Of a stretch of 32,289 nucleotides of DNA, positions 13,694 through 22,351 are shown in pieces. Position numbers and translations under genes: made by a program. Numbering within the stretch: position 1 is the stretch's first letter; the number at the start of each line of letters is the position of its first letter. This DNA comes from an uncultured Clostridia bacterium (GTDB lineage Bacteria > Bacillota > Clostridia > Oscillospirales > CAG-272): positions 1-32,289 of the forward strand of contig CALWTT010000061.1 in the NCBI GenBank assembly GCA_944384545.1. The letters are read 5' to 3'. The notes under the pieces were generated by a model. It ran no database searches. It worked only from the letters and a program-made list of their open reading frames with translations, and had not been told where the DNA came from.

Positions 13694-16600
13694 ATGGAAA
13701 GAAAAAAGATTTCCATGGACGGTAATACCGCTGCCGCGCACGTATCCTATGCGTTCACGGAAGTGGCAGCCATTTATCCGATCACCCCTTCCAGCCCTAT
13801 GGCCGAGGTGACCGACAGCTGGTCCGCTGCGGACAAGAACCTGTTCGGCGAACCGGCCAGAAATATCTTCGGAGACACGGTCAAGGTCGTGGAAATGCAG
13901 TCCGAGGCCGGTGCCGCCGGCGCCGTCCACGGCTCGCTTGCCGCCGGTGCTCTCACCACCACCTACACCGCTTCGCAGGGCCTGCTCCTCATGATCCCCA
14001 ATATGTATAAAATGGCCGGCGAACTCCTGCCCAGCGTGATTCATGTTTCGGCCCGCTGCGTCGCCTCCCATGCCCTCAACATCTTCGGCGATCACTCCGA
14101 CGTCTATGCCTGCCGTCAGACCGGCTACGCCATGCTCGCCGAAACCAATGCCCAGGAAATCATGGATCTGGGCGCCGTTGCGCACCTTTCCGCCATCAAG
14201 GGACGCGTTCCTGTCCTCAATTTCTTCGACGGGTTCCGTACCTCCCATGAAATCCAGAAGATCGAAGCCTGGGACTATAAGGATCTTGCCGAAATGGTCG
14301 ATATGGACGCCGTTGCCGCCTTCCGCGCACGCGCCATCAATCCGGAGCATCCGGTTCTCCGCGGTTCTGCAGAAAACGGCGATATCTTCTTCCAGCACCG
14401 CGAGGCCTGCAACCCCTATTATGACGCCTTCCCCGCCGTTGTCGAATCCTATATGAACATGGTCAACGAAAAACTCGGCACCGATTACGGCCCGTTCAAC
14501 TACTACGGCGCCCCGGACGCCGACCGCGTGATCGTCGCGATGGGCTCGGTCTGCGACACCGCCGAGGAGGTCATTGACTACCTCAATGCAAACGGCGAAA
14601 AGGTCGGCCTTGTCAAGGTCCGTCTTTACCGTCCCTTTGTGGCCGAAAAGCTCAGCGAAGCCATCCCCGCGTCCGTCAGGAAAATCGCGGTTCTGGACCG
14701 TACCAAGGAGCCCGGCTCCCTCGGTGAACCGCTTTACCTCGATGTCGTCGCCGCCCTCGCGCGCACCGGTCGCGCCATTCCGGTCTTCGGCGGCCGCTAC
14801 GGACTCGGCTCCAAGGACGTTCCGCCGTCCAGCATCTTTGCCGTCTATGAGAACCTCAAAAAGAAATCGCCGAAGCAGGGCTTTACGCTCGGCATTGTCG
14901 ATGATCTGACCGGTCTTTCCCTTCCCGAAAAGGCGGCCCCCGATGTCACGCCTGCCGGCACCATCAGCTGCAAGTTCTGGGGACTTGGCGGTGACGGTAC
15001 CGTCGGCGCCAACAAAAACTCCATCAAGATCATCGGCGACCATACCGATAAATACATTCAGGCCTATTTCCAGTATGACTCCAAAAAAACCGGCGGTGTC
15101 ACCATCTCGCATCTCCGCTTCGGCGATCATAAGATCAAGTCCACCTATTACATCACCAAGGCCGATTTCGTTGCCTGCCATAATCCTTCTTATATGCTCA
15201 AGGGCTACAAGATCGTCAACGATGTCAAGCCGGGCGGTACCTTCCTCCTCAACTGCCAGTGGTCGGATGAGGAGCTGAATCAGCATCTTTCCGCCGAGAC
15301 CAAGCGCTATCTTGCCGAAAACAAGATCCGCTTCTATACCGTCAACGCGATCGACAAGGCCATTGAAATCGGCATGGGCAAGCGCACCAACACCATCCTG
15401 CAATCTGCCTTCTTCGCCCTGGCCGGCATTCTCCCGATCGATCAGGCCGTCGACTATATGAAGTACATGGCCAAAAATTCCTACCTCAAGAAGGGCGAGG
15501 CCGTCGTAGAGCTCAACTACAAGGCCATCGACGCCGGCGTCAATGCACTCCATGAGGTCACCATTCCCGCCGACTGGGCCAATGCCAAGGACAGCACCGC
15601 ACCCGAGTCCGTATCCGGGTCCCGTCCCGAGCTGGTCGCCTTCGTCAAGGACATCGTTCTTCCTGTCGCGAAGATGCAGGGCGATTCCCTCCCCGTTTCC
15701 GCCTTTGAAAAATATGTGGACGGCACCATGCCGCAGGGCGCTGCGGCGTATGAAAAACGCGGCGTAGCCGTCGAGGTTCCTACCTGGATCCCCGAAAACT
15801 GCATTCAGTGCAACAACTGCTCCTATGTCTGCCCGCACGCAACCATCCGCCCCTTCGCCATGACGGCCGAGGAAGCGGCTGCGGCACCTGCAGATACCAA
15901 GTTCGCTGCCAAGCCCGTAATCAAAACCGACTACAAGTTTACCGTCGCCATCAGCCCCCTCGACTGCATGGGCTGTACCCTCTGCGTCAAGGCCTGCCCG
16001 GTCAATGCCAAGGCCGCCAAGGACGGCACCGACAAGGTCGCCCTCAAAATGATGCCCCAGGAAAAGGAGGCTGCACAGCAGAAGGTCTTCAATTACTGTG
16101 TCGAAAAGGTCTCCGAAAAGCCCGAGCTCTTTGCTGAGACCGTCAAAGGCAGCCAGTTCAAGCAGCCTCTGCTCGAATTCTCCGGCTCCTGCGCCGGCTG
16201 TGCCGAGACCTCCTATGCACGTCTGATCACACAGCTGTTCGGCGAGAGAATGTACATCTCCAATGCGACCGGCTGTTCCTCCATCTGGGGCGGCTCCGCA
16301 CCTGCTACCCCGTATACGGTCAACCGCGCATCCGGACACGGTCCTGCATGGGCCAACTCGCTCTTTGAGGACAACGCTGAGCACGGATTCGGTATGGCTG
16401 TCGGTCAGAAGGCCATCCGGGCGCGCCTGATCGGCTATGTGGAACAGCTCGCACAGAAGGTGGAGGATCCCGAAAAGAAGGCCGTCATCGATGCCTTCCT
16501 CTCCACAAAGGACGACGGTAAGAAGAATGCACCGGCTGCGCGTGCACTCATCCAAATGCTCGAAAACTGCAACTGCAATGAGGAGCTCCGCAACAAGATC

Positions 16601-17275
16601 CTCGCCGAAAAGGATTATCTGGCCAAGAAATCGGTCTGGATCTTCGGTGGGGACGGCTGGGCGTACGATATCGGCTTCGGCGGGCTGGATCATGTGATCG
16701 CCTCCGGAGAGGATGTCAATATCATGGTCTTTGATACCGAGGTGTACTCCAATACCGGCGGTCAGGCTTCCAAGGCCTCCAATATCGGGCAGGTCGCGCA
16801 GTTCGCCGCCGCAGGTAAGGGCATCGGAAAGAAGGATCTGGCAGCCATCGCCATGTCCTACGGCTATGTCTATGTGGCACAGATCGCCATGGGCGCGGAT
16901 CCCGCTCAGACTCTCAAGGCACTCTCCGAGGCGGAAGCGTATCCCGGACCGTCTCTCGTCATCGGGTATGCGCCCTGCGAGATGCACGGTGTCAAGGGCG
17001 GTATGGCCAACTGCCAGATCGAAATGAAGCGTGCCGTCGAAGCCGGGTACTGGCAGATGTTCCGCTACAACCCTGCTCTGAAGGCGCAGGGCAAGAATCC
17101 CTTCATCCTGGACAGCAAGGCCCCGACCGGGGACTATCAGGCCTTCCTGACCAGCGAGGTCCGCTATGCACGCCTGGCACAGTCCTTCCCCGAAAGATCC
17201 AAGGAGCTCTTTGCCAAGTCGGAAGAAAACGCCAAGGAAAAATACGAAAGACTCGCAGAGCTCGCCAAATCCTGA
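13694..17275 (+). CDS. nifJ: Pyruvate:ferredoxin (flavodoxin) oxidoreductase, single chain
   Basis: This 1193-residue enzyme splits pyruvate with CoA into acetyl-CoA and CO2 and passes electrons to ferredoxin, the central step of clostridial fermentation. All domains of the homodimeric type are fused. The N-terminal pyruvate-binding region has YPITPSSPMAEV (28-39). The gamma-like domain follows from about 430. Two 4Fe-4S motifs are at Cys703, 706, 709 and 713 and at Cys758, 761, 764 and 768. Cys residues in SGSCAGCAET serve the third cluster near the TPP domain, and the thiamine pyrophosphate motif begins at GDGWAYDIG (986-994), followed by SNTGGQ. The ATG at 13694 follows GGAGG; the frame stays open upstream through the promoter, which rules out earlier starts. 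Strong codon bias (GCC, AAG, CTC) suggests high expression. Confidence 0.98.
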   Translation: MERKKISMDGNTAAAHVSYAFTEVAAIYPITPSSPMAEVTDSWSAADKNLFGEPARNIFGDTVKVVEMQSEAGAAGAVHGSLAAGALTTTYTASQGLLLMIPNMYKMAGELLPSVIHVSARCVASHALNIFGDHSDVYACRQTGYAMLAETNAQEIMDLGAVAHLSAIKGRVPVLNFFDGFRTSHEIQKIEAWDYKDLAEMVDMDAVAAFRARAINPEHPVLRGSAENGDIFFQHREACNPYYDAFPAVVESYMNMVNEKLGTDYGPFNYYGAPDADRVIVAMGSVCDTAEEVIDYLNANGEKVGLVKVRLYRPFVAEKLSEAIPASVRKIAVLDRTKEPGSLGEPLYLDVVAALARTGRAIPVFGGRYGLGSKDVPPSSIFAVYENLKKKSPKQGFTLGIVDDLTGLSLPEKAAPDVTPAGTISCKFWGLGGDGTVGANKNSIKIIGDHTDKYIQAYFQYDSKKTGGVTISHLRFGDHKIKSTYYITKADFVACHNPSYMLKGYKIVNDVKPGGTFLLNCQWSDEELNQHLSAETKRYLAENKIRFYTVNAIDKAIEIGMGKRTNTILQSAFFALAGILPIDQAVDYMKYMAKNSYLKKGEAVVELNYKAIDAGVNALHEVTIPADWANAKDSTAPESVSGSRPELVAFVKDIVLPVAKMQGDSLPVSAFEKYVDGTMPQGAAAYEKRGVAVEVPTWIPENCIQCNNCSYVCPHATIRPFAMTAEEAAAAPADTKFAAKPVIKTDYKFTVAISPLDCMGCTLCVKACPVNAKAAKDGTDKVALKMMPQEKEAAQQKVFNYCVEKVSEKPELFAETVKGSQFKQPLLEFSGSCAGCAETSYARLITQLFGERMYISNATGCSSIWGGSAPATPYTVNRASGHGPAWANSLFEDNAEHGFGMAVGQKAIRARLIGYVEQLAQKVEDPEKKAVIDAFLSTKDDGKKNAPAARALIQMLENCNCNEELRNKILAEKDYLAKKSVWIFGGDGWAYDIGFGGLDHVIASGEDVNIMVFDTEVYSNTGGQASKASNIGQVAQFAAAGKGIGKKDLAAIAMSYGYVYVAQIAMGADPAQTLKALSEAEAYPGPSLVIGYAPCEMHGVKGGMANCQIEMKRAVEAGYWQMFRYNPALKAQGKNPFILDSKAPTGDYQAFLTSEVRYARLAQSFPERSKELFAKSEENAKEKYERLAELAKS

Positions 17276-17289
17276 CCTTTTGACCCCTC

Positions 17290-17315
17290 CTGCGCCGCCA
17301 TACGCGGCGGCGCAG
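17290..17315 (+). other. Stable hairpin just after nifJ
   Basis: CTGCGCCGCC (17290-17299) pairs perfectly with GGCGGCGCAG (17306-17315) around a 6-base loop. No T run follows, so it is not a classical terminator. It could shield the nifJ mRNA 3' end after processing from the real terminator at 17367. Confidence 0.5.
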
Positions 17316-17366
17316 CGTGGGATGCCCTGCGCATCCTTCGGATCTCTGTATACAATACAGCAAAAT

Positions 17367-17400
17367 GAGCGGAACGCCGTACGGCGTCCCGCTCGTTTTA
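17367..17400. terminator. Bidirectional terminator between nifJ and hpt
   Basis: GAGCGG and ACGCC (17367-17377) pair with GGCGT and CCGCTC around GTAC, with one mismatch. GTTTTA follows on the plus strand and CATTTTG on the minus strand. The position between convergent genes suits termination from both sides. Confidence 0.75.
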
Positions 17401-17448
17401 TACATCTTTCTCCCCACTCCCGGGTCTTTTCCGGAGATCCGGCTCCGG

Positions 17449-17991
17449 TCATTCCTTTCCGTACACATGCGGATCCAGCACATAGATATCCGGTTCCAGA
17501 CGGTAGCGCTCCGCATAGTCCAGTCCGTACCCTACAATGAATTCATCCGGGATCACAAACCCGCGATAATCTACCGCTACTTCTGTGCGGCGCCGGTCCG
17601 GCTTATCCAGCAGGGTGCAGATCCGCACCGATGCAGGATTCCGCGATTCCAGCAGGCGCTTGAGATAGGAAAGTGTCGTTCCGCTGTCGATAATGTCCTC
17701 CACAATCACCACATGCTGCCCCTCAATCGGACGGTCCAGATCCTTCATGATCCGCACCCGCCCCGAGGTCTGATCGCCGTTCCCATAGCTCGATACCGAC
17801 ATGAAATCCAGCTGCGCCGGAATATGCAGCTGCTGCAACAGATCCGTGAAAAAGAACACGCTCCCCTTCAGGATCCCCACAAACAGCGGGGTCTTGCCCG
17901 CATAGTCCCGATCGATCTCCGCCGCCAGTTCCGCGACACGTTTCCCGATCTCCTCCCGCCGCAGCAGCACTCTTGAAAAATCCGATTGCAT
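17449..17991 (-). CDS. hpt: Hypoxanthine phosphoribosyltransferase
   Basis: The enzyme salvages hypoxanthine (often guanine too) with PRPP to form IMP or GMP. Its 180 residues are the usual length. The PRPP motif VVIVEDIIDSGTTL is at 94-107, with the acidic pair Glu98 and Asp99. FVGILKGSVFF (37-47) is the typical PPi-binding loop, and LDFMSVSSYGN (61-71) is the flexible loop II. The C-terminal part has FVIPDEFIVGYGLDY, the base-binding segment. GGAG lies ten bases before the ATG. The gene is last in a four-gene run (LysR, pncC, pfkA, hpt), 37 bases after pfkA, and is closed by the terminator at 17367-17400. It is more often seen beside tilS and ftsH, so its place here is unusual. Confidence 0.96.
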   Translation of the reverse strand: MQSDFSRVLLRREEIGKRVAELAAEIDRDYAGKTPLFVGILKGSVFFFTDLLQQLHIPAQLDFMSVSSYGNGDQTSGRVRIMKDLDRPIEGQHVVIVEDIIDSGTTLSYLKRLLESRNPASVRICTLLDKPDRRRTEVAVDYRGFVIPDEFIVGYGLDYAERYRLEPDIYVLDPHVYGKE

Positions 17992-18028
17992 TGTTCTGGC
18001 TCTCCTTCTCCCTGTGCTGCGTCCGCGC

Positions 18029-19093
18029 TTACAGGCCCAGCAGATTCACCGTTTCGTACAGAGATTCAATATCCGCACGACGCTTCGCACAGGTAGCCTG
18101 CATCTCCGCAATCTGATCTTTTGTGAAGCGATCCAGATCTCCCTCTTTGAGCTTGTTCTTATACATCCGGTCTAAGATCAGCGCGTATTCGATGTCGATG
18201 GCGCAGATTTCATTGTTGCAGTCGCAGATAACCTCATTCGACCGGCCCTTGAGCAGCTCGTCTACCGCAAATTCGCCCATCCGGCTGGCCAGAAGACGAT
18301 CCCGCAGGCTCGGCGTTCCGCCCCGGATCACGTGGGCAAGTCGCGCAAAACGCGATTCCACACCCGTCTCTTCCTCAATCCGAGAGGTCAGACGCTCCGA
18401 AAAATCATGGCCCATGCCTTCCGATACCACCACGATGAAATTGCGCTTTCCGATCTCACGCGACTTCTTGATCTTCGCGACCAACGCTGCCTCATCAAAA
18501 GTGATCTCCGGCACGACCGCTGCCGTTGCGCCCACAGCGATTCCGGTCTGCAATGCGATGTCGCCCGCGTCGCGCCCCATCACCTCTACGACACTGCAAC
18601 GCGCATGGGATTCGCTCGTGTCACGCAGACGGTCAATCATCTCGATCGCTGTATTCATCGCCGTATCAAAGCCGATGGTATAATCGGTTGCCGTAATATC
18701 GTTGTCAATGGTTCCCGGCAGACCGATGCAGGATACGCCACGCGCCGTCAGATCGGTCGCGCCACGGAAGGTCCCGTCTCCGCCGATCGCCACAATACCG
18801 TCGATGTTGTATGCACGGCAGGTCGCCATCGCTGCCTGCATCCCCTCCTCGGTTTTGAAGCGGGGCGAGCGTGCAGAATACAGAACCGTCCCTCCGTGGT
18901 TCACAATATTCGATACGTCCCGGATCCCGAAGGGCTTCACATTGCCTTCAATCAGACCCTCGTATCCCGAGTATATCCCCATGACTTCCACACCCCGTGC
19001 GATCGCTGTGCGTGTGATCGCGCGGATCGCAGCATTCATGCCCGGCGCATCCCCTCCCGAGGTCAGGATTCCGATTCTTCTGAATGTCTTCAT
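18029..19093 (-). CDS. pfkA: ATP-dependent 6-phosphofructokinase
   Basis: The enzyme phosphorylates fructose 6-phosphate to fructose 1,6-bisphosphate, the committed step of glycolysis. The motifs are GGDAPGMN (13-20), GGDGT (104-108) and LPGTIDNDI (125-133), with Asp130 as catalytic base. Gly at 107 and Gly at 127, where PPi-dependent enzymes have Asp and Lys, point to ATP as donor. It has 354 residues, about 30 more than the E. coli enzyme; the extra part is C-terminal (RFTKDQIAEMQATCAKRRAD region), as in a group of clostridial PFKs. AAAGGAG precedes the ATG. It lies 16 bases after pncC and 37 before hpt in one operon. Confidence 0.96.
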   Translation of the reverse strand: MKTFRRIGILTSGGDAPGMNAAIRAITRTAIARGVEVMGIYSGYEGLIEGNVKPFGIRDVSNIVNHGGTVLYSARSPRFKTEEGMQAAMATCRAYNIDGIVAIGGDGTFRGATDLTARGVSCIGLPGTIDNDITATDYTIGFDTAMNTAIEMIDRLRDTSESHARCSVVEVMGRDAGDIALQTGIAVGATAAVVPEITFDEAALVAKIKKSREIGKRNFIVVVSEGMGHDFSERLTSRIEEETGVESRFARLAHVIRGGTPSLRDRLLASRMGEFAVDELLKGRSNEVICDCNNEICAIDIEYALILDRMYKNKLKEGDLDRFTKDQIAEMQATCAKRRADIESLYETVNLLGL

Positions 19094-19109
19094 TTTATTC
19101 CTCTCCTTT

Positions 19110-19655
19110 TTACGGTTCTTCGGTTATATATTCGCTCAGCAGGTCGTACATACAGGCAACGGCGAGACGACGGATCCCGGTGCGGGTCCCCGTCAGCATA
19201 TAGCGGCGGCTGACGGTTCCCGTCCGACCGGTCACACCTACGCAGACACAGCCCACGGGAATTGCTTCGGTTCCCCCGCCGGGCCCCGCCAGTCCGGTGA
19301 CCGACACCGCCAGATCGCTGCCGATCAGACGGCGCACACCCTCTGCCATTGCCTCGGCCACCGCCGTCGATACCACCGTATTCCGCTCTATGATCCATGC
19401 AGGCACCCCGAGCAGGCCGGTCTTCACCTCCGTGGCGTAGGATACCACCCCGCCCGAAAACACCTCGCTCGCACCCGCAATGTCCACGATGCTTTTGGCA
19501 AACCAGCCACCCGTACAGGACTCGGCACAGGAAAGCGTCCGTCCACGCGACCGCAGCAAGGCGACGGTTGCTCGCGCACGCGCAGCAATCCCTGCCTTTT
19601 TGTCTTTTCTTTCTTTTCCTTCGTTTTCTGGTCCTTCGTTTTCCCGGTTGTTCAT
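19110..19655 (-). CDS. pncC: Nicotinamide-nucleotide amidase (CinA C-terminal domain protein)
   Basis: PncC deamidates nicotinamide mononucleotide to nicotinate mononucleotide, recycling NMN for NAD synthesis. The 181-residue protein is the stand-alone CinA C-terminal domain; the COG1058 domain of full CinA is missing. The family signature AESCTGG lies at 44-50 with Ser46 as the likely nucleophile. FSGGVVSYATEVKTGLLGV and SVTGLAGPGGGTEAIPVG are further conserved blocks. The first 20 residues are a charged Asn/Glu/Lys tail rarely seen in this family. The ATG overlaps the LysR stop by four bases (ATGA), so translation is probably coupled. An alternative start is not evident because the tail has no other Met. 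Confidence 0.92.
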   Translation of the reverse strand: MNNRENEGPENEGKERKDKKAGIAARARATVALLRSRGRTLSCAESCTGGWFAKSIVDIAGASEVFSGGVVSYATEVKTGLLGVPAWIIERNTVVSTAVAEAMAEGVRRLIGSDLAVSVTGLAGPGGGTEAIPVGCVCVGVTGRTGTVSRRYMLTGTRTGIRRLAVACMYDLLSEYITEEP

Positions 19656-20548
19656 GAAAGGCGCACCTCCCGCAGCCGGTCGGTCATCTCCCGCGCCGCT
19701 GCCGACATGGTCAGCCGACGCAGATATGCCACGCAGATTTTCCGCGGCGGAATCTCCTCCCGCATCGGAAGCCGCACCACACGCCCCGCCGCAATTGCCT
19801 CCGCTGCAAAATCCTCTACGATCGACGATACGCCGATCCCCCGCACCGCAAATTCCAGCAGAAGATCACTCGTCGCCAGCTCGATCGCCGGCTCGGGAAA
19901 GCCCGCGCCCAGCCACTCCGATACATACCGGCGCGTCGATGTGTGCCCTTCCAGCATGATCAGCGGATATTCCGCAAGATCGCGCTTGTCCACCTGCGTC
20001 CGGTGCGATATGCCGCATTCCTCACTCGCAATAAAGATATCCCGGATCTGCCGCACGGGGATCAGCTCCAGATCCTCCTCATCGTGCAGATCAAACGGCT
20101 CACTGACCACGCCGAAATCGATCTGACCCGCACGCAGGGCATTCAGCGTCTGCGGCGTCGGTGCGTTCGTCACCGAAAGCCGCACATCCGGGTAGCGCTG
20201 CCGGAATTCCGCAATGTAATCCAGCAGAAAAAAACGCAGCGTCATATCCGACGCGCCGATCCGCAAAAGACCTGCCCGCAGTCCGCTCAGCTCCCGCAGC
20301 TTTTCCTCGCCCGCTTCCACAAACGAAAACGCCTTCCGGATATAGTCGTACAGAACCTGCCCCTCCGGCGTCAGGCGAACCCCCCGGTTCGTACGGAAAA
20401 ACAGGCGCACCTGTAAGGCCCGTTCCAGACCCGCAATCTCTGCGCTCACTGCCGGCTGCGTCACATACAGCCGTTTCGCCGCTTCCGAAATGCTGCTGCA
20501 TTCCGCCACTGCCAGAAAACTTCCGTAATGCGATATGTTGTCTGTCAT
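19652..20548 (-). CDS. LysR-type transcriptional regulator
   Basis: The 298 residues match the LysR family length. The winged helix-turn-helix lies at about 6-65 (FLAVAECSSISEAAKRLY then VTQPAVSAEIAGLE). The effector-binding domain begins near 92 (LRIGASDMTLRFFL) and has the two alpha/beta halves. The start at 20548 is chosen because the promoter at 20606-20634 would begin transcription near 20599. An in-frame ATG at 20614 with AGGAGG lies upstream of that point and would add 22 residues, so it can only be used from another promoter. The gene heads an operon with pncC, pfkA and hpt, unlike the usual divergent arrangement. The effector and targets are unknown; metabolites of NAD or glycolysis are a guess from context. 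Confidence 0.93.
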   Translation of the reverse strand: MTDNISHYGSFLAVAECSSISEAAKRLYVTQPAVSAEIAGLERALQVRLFFRTNRGVRLTPEGQVLYDYIRKAFSFVEAGEEKLRELSGLRAGLLRIGASDMTLRFFLLDYIAEFRQRYPDVRLSVTNAPTPQTLNALRAGQIDFGVVSEPFDLHDEEDLELIPVRQIRDIFIASEECGISHRTQVDKRDLAEYPLIMLEGHTSTRRYVSEWLGAGFPEPAIELATSDLLLEFAVRGIGVSSIVEDFAAEAIAAGRVVRLPMREEIPPRKICVAYLRRLTMSAAAREMTDRLREVRLS

Positions 20549-20605
20549 ATACCAGGCTTCTCCGACCTTCTGACGCGTCTTTCCGACGTTTCTCCGTTCT
20601 TTTTC

Positions 20606-20634
20606 ATTATACATCAACCCTCCTGCTTTTACAA
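20606..20634 (-). promoter_or_regulatory. Promoter of the LysR-pncC-pfkA-hpt operon
   Basis: On the minus strand TTGTAA (20629-20634) and a perfect TATAAT (20606-20611) are 17 bases apart. The leader to the ATG at 20548 is about 50 bases. An AGGAGG-ATG pair lies in the spacer and cannot be used from this promoter. Confidence 0.65.
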
Positions 20635-20775
20635 GGGATATCCCGAAATTTTTCTTCCGTCTCTCCGTTCTCCCCACGCAGCATTCCACCGTTCCAAACG
20701 CCTGGTCTTCCCCTCGGTATGCTTCCCCTTCAAAACATACGGGCGCCCTTACATAAAATTCCGTTTTTTTCCGTC

Positions 20776-20812
20776 GGAACGCTTGACAAGCCGTTCCTTT
20801 CCTGTATATAAT
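20776..20812 (+). promoter_or_regulatory. Consensus promoter with a dyad over the -35 box
   Basis: TTGACA (20783-20788) and TATAAT (20807-20812) are both perfect, 18 bases apart. The -35 box sits inside an imperfect dyad, GGAACG-CTTG and CAAG-C-CGTTCC (20776-20797), a possible operator, perhaps for the LysR protein encoded next door. Confidence 0.7.
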
Positions 20813-20855
20813 GGAATCAGTGCTGGATTCGTAACGGAAAGGAGGTGTATCCGTG

Positions 20856-21095
20856 ATGGATTTCATTCGTAAATTGTGGCCTCTCCCCTTCAAGATCCGC
20901 AAAGGAGATATTGGCTCTTTCCTCATTCAGCTGATTATCTTTCTGCTCCTTACCGTACTCTTTGGCTGGCTCATCAGTCTGTTCGTCGGTATGGAAATCA
21001 TCGGACCGGTCATCGCTCTGCTTTCCGGCCTGCTCAGCCTCTATACACTGGTCGGCGTGATCCTTTGCATATTGCGATTCTTTGCCATCATATGA
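20856..21095 (+). CDS. Small membrane protein of unknown function
   Basis: This 79-residue protein has two hydrophobic segments (about 22-44 and 48-77) after a basic N-terminus (MDFIRKLWPLPFKIRKGD), so the N-terminus is probably inside. The motif KGDIGSFLIQLIIF just before the first segment looks conserved-type, but I cannot name the family. A strong AGGAGGT ribosome site lies nine bases before the ATG (a GTG directly upstream is also possible). It has its own consensus promoter and a strong terminator, so it is a single-gene unit. The careful signals around such a short frame are the best evidence that it is real. Confidence 0.8.
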   Translation: MDFIRKLWPLPFKIRKGDIGSFLIQLIIFLLLTVLFGWLISLFVGMEIIGPVIALLSGLLSLYTLVGVILCILRFFAII

Positions 21096-21163
21096 TACAA
21101 AGTCCTGCTTCCGCAGTTCCTGTTCCATGCATGCACGGATACTGTTGGTCGCAGCCATATAAG

Positions 21164-21190
21164 AAAGAGCGCCTGTCGCGCTCTTTTTTT
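21164..21190 (+). terminator. Intrinsic terminator after the small membrane protein gene
   Basis: AGAGCGC (21166-21172) pairs with GCGCTCT (21178-21184) around CTGTC, followed by a run of T to 21190. The A run before the stem may let it also stop transcripts of the convergent PHP gene. Confidence 0.85.
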
Positions 21191-21245
21191 GTGTCATGGC
21201 CCCCGGCGGTCATATCCCGAAAATACCCGTTCCCGTCCGCATGGC

Positions 21246-22253
21246 TCAGGAACGCCGCGCCTCCCATTCCGCACGGAAATAGGCCCGTGACCAGGCATGC
21301 CGACCCGCCGCATCGATCAGCTCAAGGCGGAAGTATTCTCCCCATCGCTCCGCACGGTATGGAAAAACCGCATCGGTCAGATTCTCTCCCGAAATCATGC
21401 GCAGATCCCGCCCCTCTGTGTGCATCAGGATCCGGCACACCGGCGTGCAGCACACGCCGATTCCTTCCTCACATACATAAATATCCCCGATTTCCGGACC
21501 CTCCGACACATACAACTCGCCGCTTCCGTAGCCCGCCATCAGGCCCTCATAACTCAGCTCATCCGCACGCAGCATAGTGAAATAGCCAAAGCTGTCCGCC
21601 TCCCCGTGCCGGTTGTGATTGTCATCCCCGCCCACCGGCAACACCCGTGTCCCGCGCCGCAGGAAGGCATCCAGTGCCGCCGCGCACGCGTCCCCGTGAT
21701 AACGGCAGCCTGTATTCCCGATCTCTACCGCATGCAGGCCTTTCAGTTCCGTGTAGGTCCCCTCCGGAATCAGCGACCAGAACGGATGGTTCAGCGTCAC
21801 ATAAAAGCCCGCCTCGTTTGCCCGGCGGATCAGGTCGTTTACCCCCTCCACCGAATGCTCGTAGCGCAGCTGCTCGGCATACCGGATCTCTCCAAAATGG
21901 CTGCGGCAGTTGCCGGGGGTCATATTGTCCGGGTACACATACGGCTGCACATCGTTGTCTCCACGCCGGGACAGCAGGTTCAGATGGTACACCTTCTGAT
22001 ACGGGCCCGTATGTGTATACGGATCCTCTTTGACCGCCGTTTCGTATCCGTGCAGTGCGACAAAATCCCGGTCACACAGATCCCGGTGCGGAAGCATCAC
22101 CTCGTGGTCCGTAAACGCCACCGCCGCATAGCCCGCGCGCTGATAGGCCGCTTTGATCTCCTCCGGACGCCATGCGCCGTCTGAAATGCTGCTGTGACAG
22201 TGCAGATTGCATTTGTAAAATTTTCCTCCGCTGCCAAAAAACGATCGTTTCAT
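21246..22253 (-). CDS. PHP-domain phosphoesterase-like protein
   Basis: The 335-residue protein has a polymerase and histidinol phosphatase (PHP) metal site: His18 and His20 in NLHCHSSISDG, AFTDHE with Asp49 and His50, a Glu in LHGYETAV, LNHPFWS, and GGDDNH. PHP enzymes bind two or three metal ions and hydrolyse phosphoesters, often of nucleotides or small sugars. The C-terminal part (from about 225) carries a beta-rich segment with no family I know. There is no signal peptide. The ATG at 22253 follows GGAGG by nine bases; in-frame codons further up overlap the promoter at 22288. It is a single-gene unit, divergent from the radical SAM operon. The substrate is unknown. Confidence 0.88.
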   Translation of the reverse strand: MKRSFFGSGGKFYKCNLHCHSSISDGAWRPEEIKAAYQRAGYAAVAFTDHEVMLPHRDLCDRDFVALHGYETAVKEDPYTHTGPYQKVYHLNLLSRRGDNDVQPYVYPDNMTPGNCRSHFGEIRYAEQLRYEHSVEGVNDLIRRANEAGFYVTLNHPFWSLIPEGTYTELKGLHAVEIGNTGCRYHGDACAAALDAFLRRGTRVLPVGGDDNHNRHGEADSFGYFTMLRADELSYEGLMAGYGSGELYVSEGPEIGDIYVCEEGIGVCCTPVCRILMHTEGRDLRMISGENLTDAVFPYRAERWGEYFRLELIDAAGRHAWSRAYFRAEWEARRS

Positions 22254-22287
22254 CCCTCTCTGCCTCCCCTCCTGCTTTTCTCCTTGT

Positions 22288-22316
22288 ATTCTACCACATC
22301 CCACCTCCCGTGACAA
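22288..22316 (-). promoter_or_regulatory. Promoter of the PHP gene
   Basis: On the minus strand TTGTCA (22311-22316) and TAGAAT (22288-22293) lie 17 bases apart. The leader is about 30 bases and contains the GGAGG ribosome site. Confidence 0.65.
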
Positions 22317-22351
22317 CCCCTTCCCTCGCGGATGTTTGCACTTTGCACTTC

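Larger units (their letters stand above)
20549..20855. other. Divergent region between LysR gene and small membrane protein gene
   Basis: The gap holds one promoter per strand (minus 20606-20634, plus 20783-20812) and an imperfect dyad over the plus-strand -35 box. The section 20640-20770 has no feature I recognise. Confidence 0.45.

Noticed and set aside
13667..17452. Open minus-strand frame of 1261 codons opposite nifJ
   Set aside because: It mirrors nifJ codon by codon. The GC-rich, biased codons of nifJ remove stops from the opposite frame. The translation is Gly/Asp/Val-rich and has no domain.
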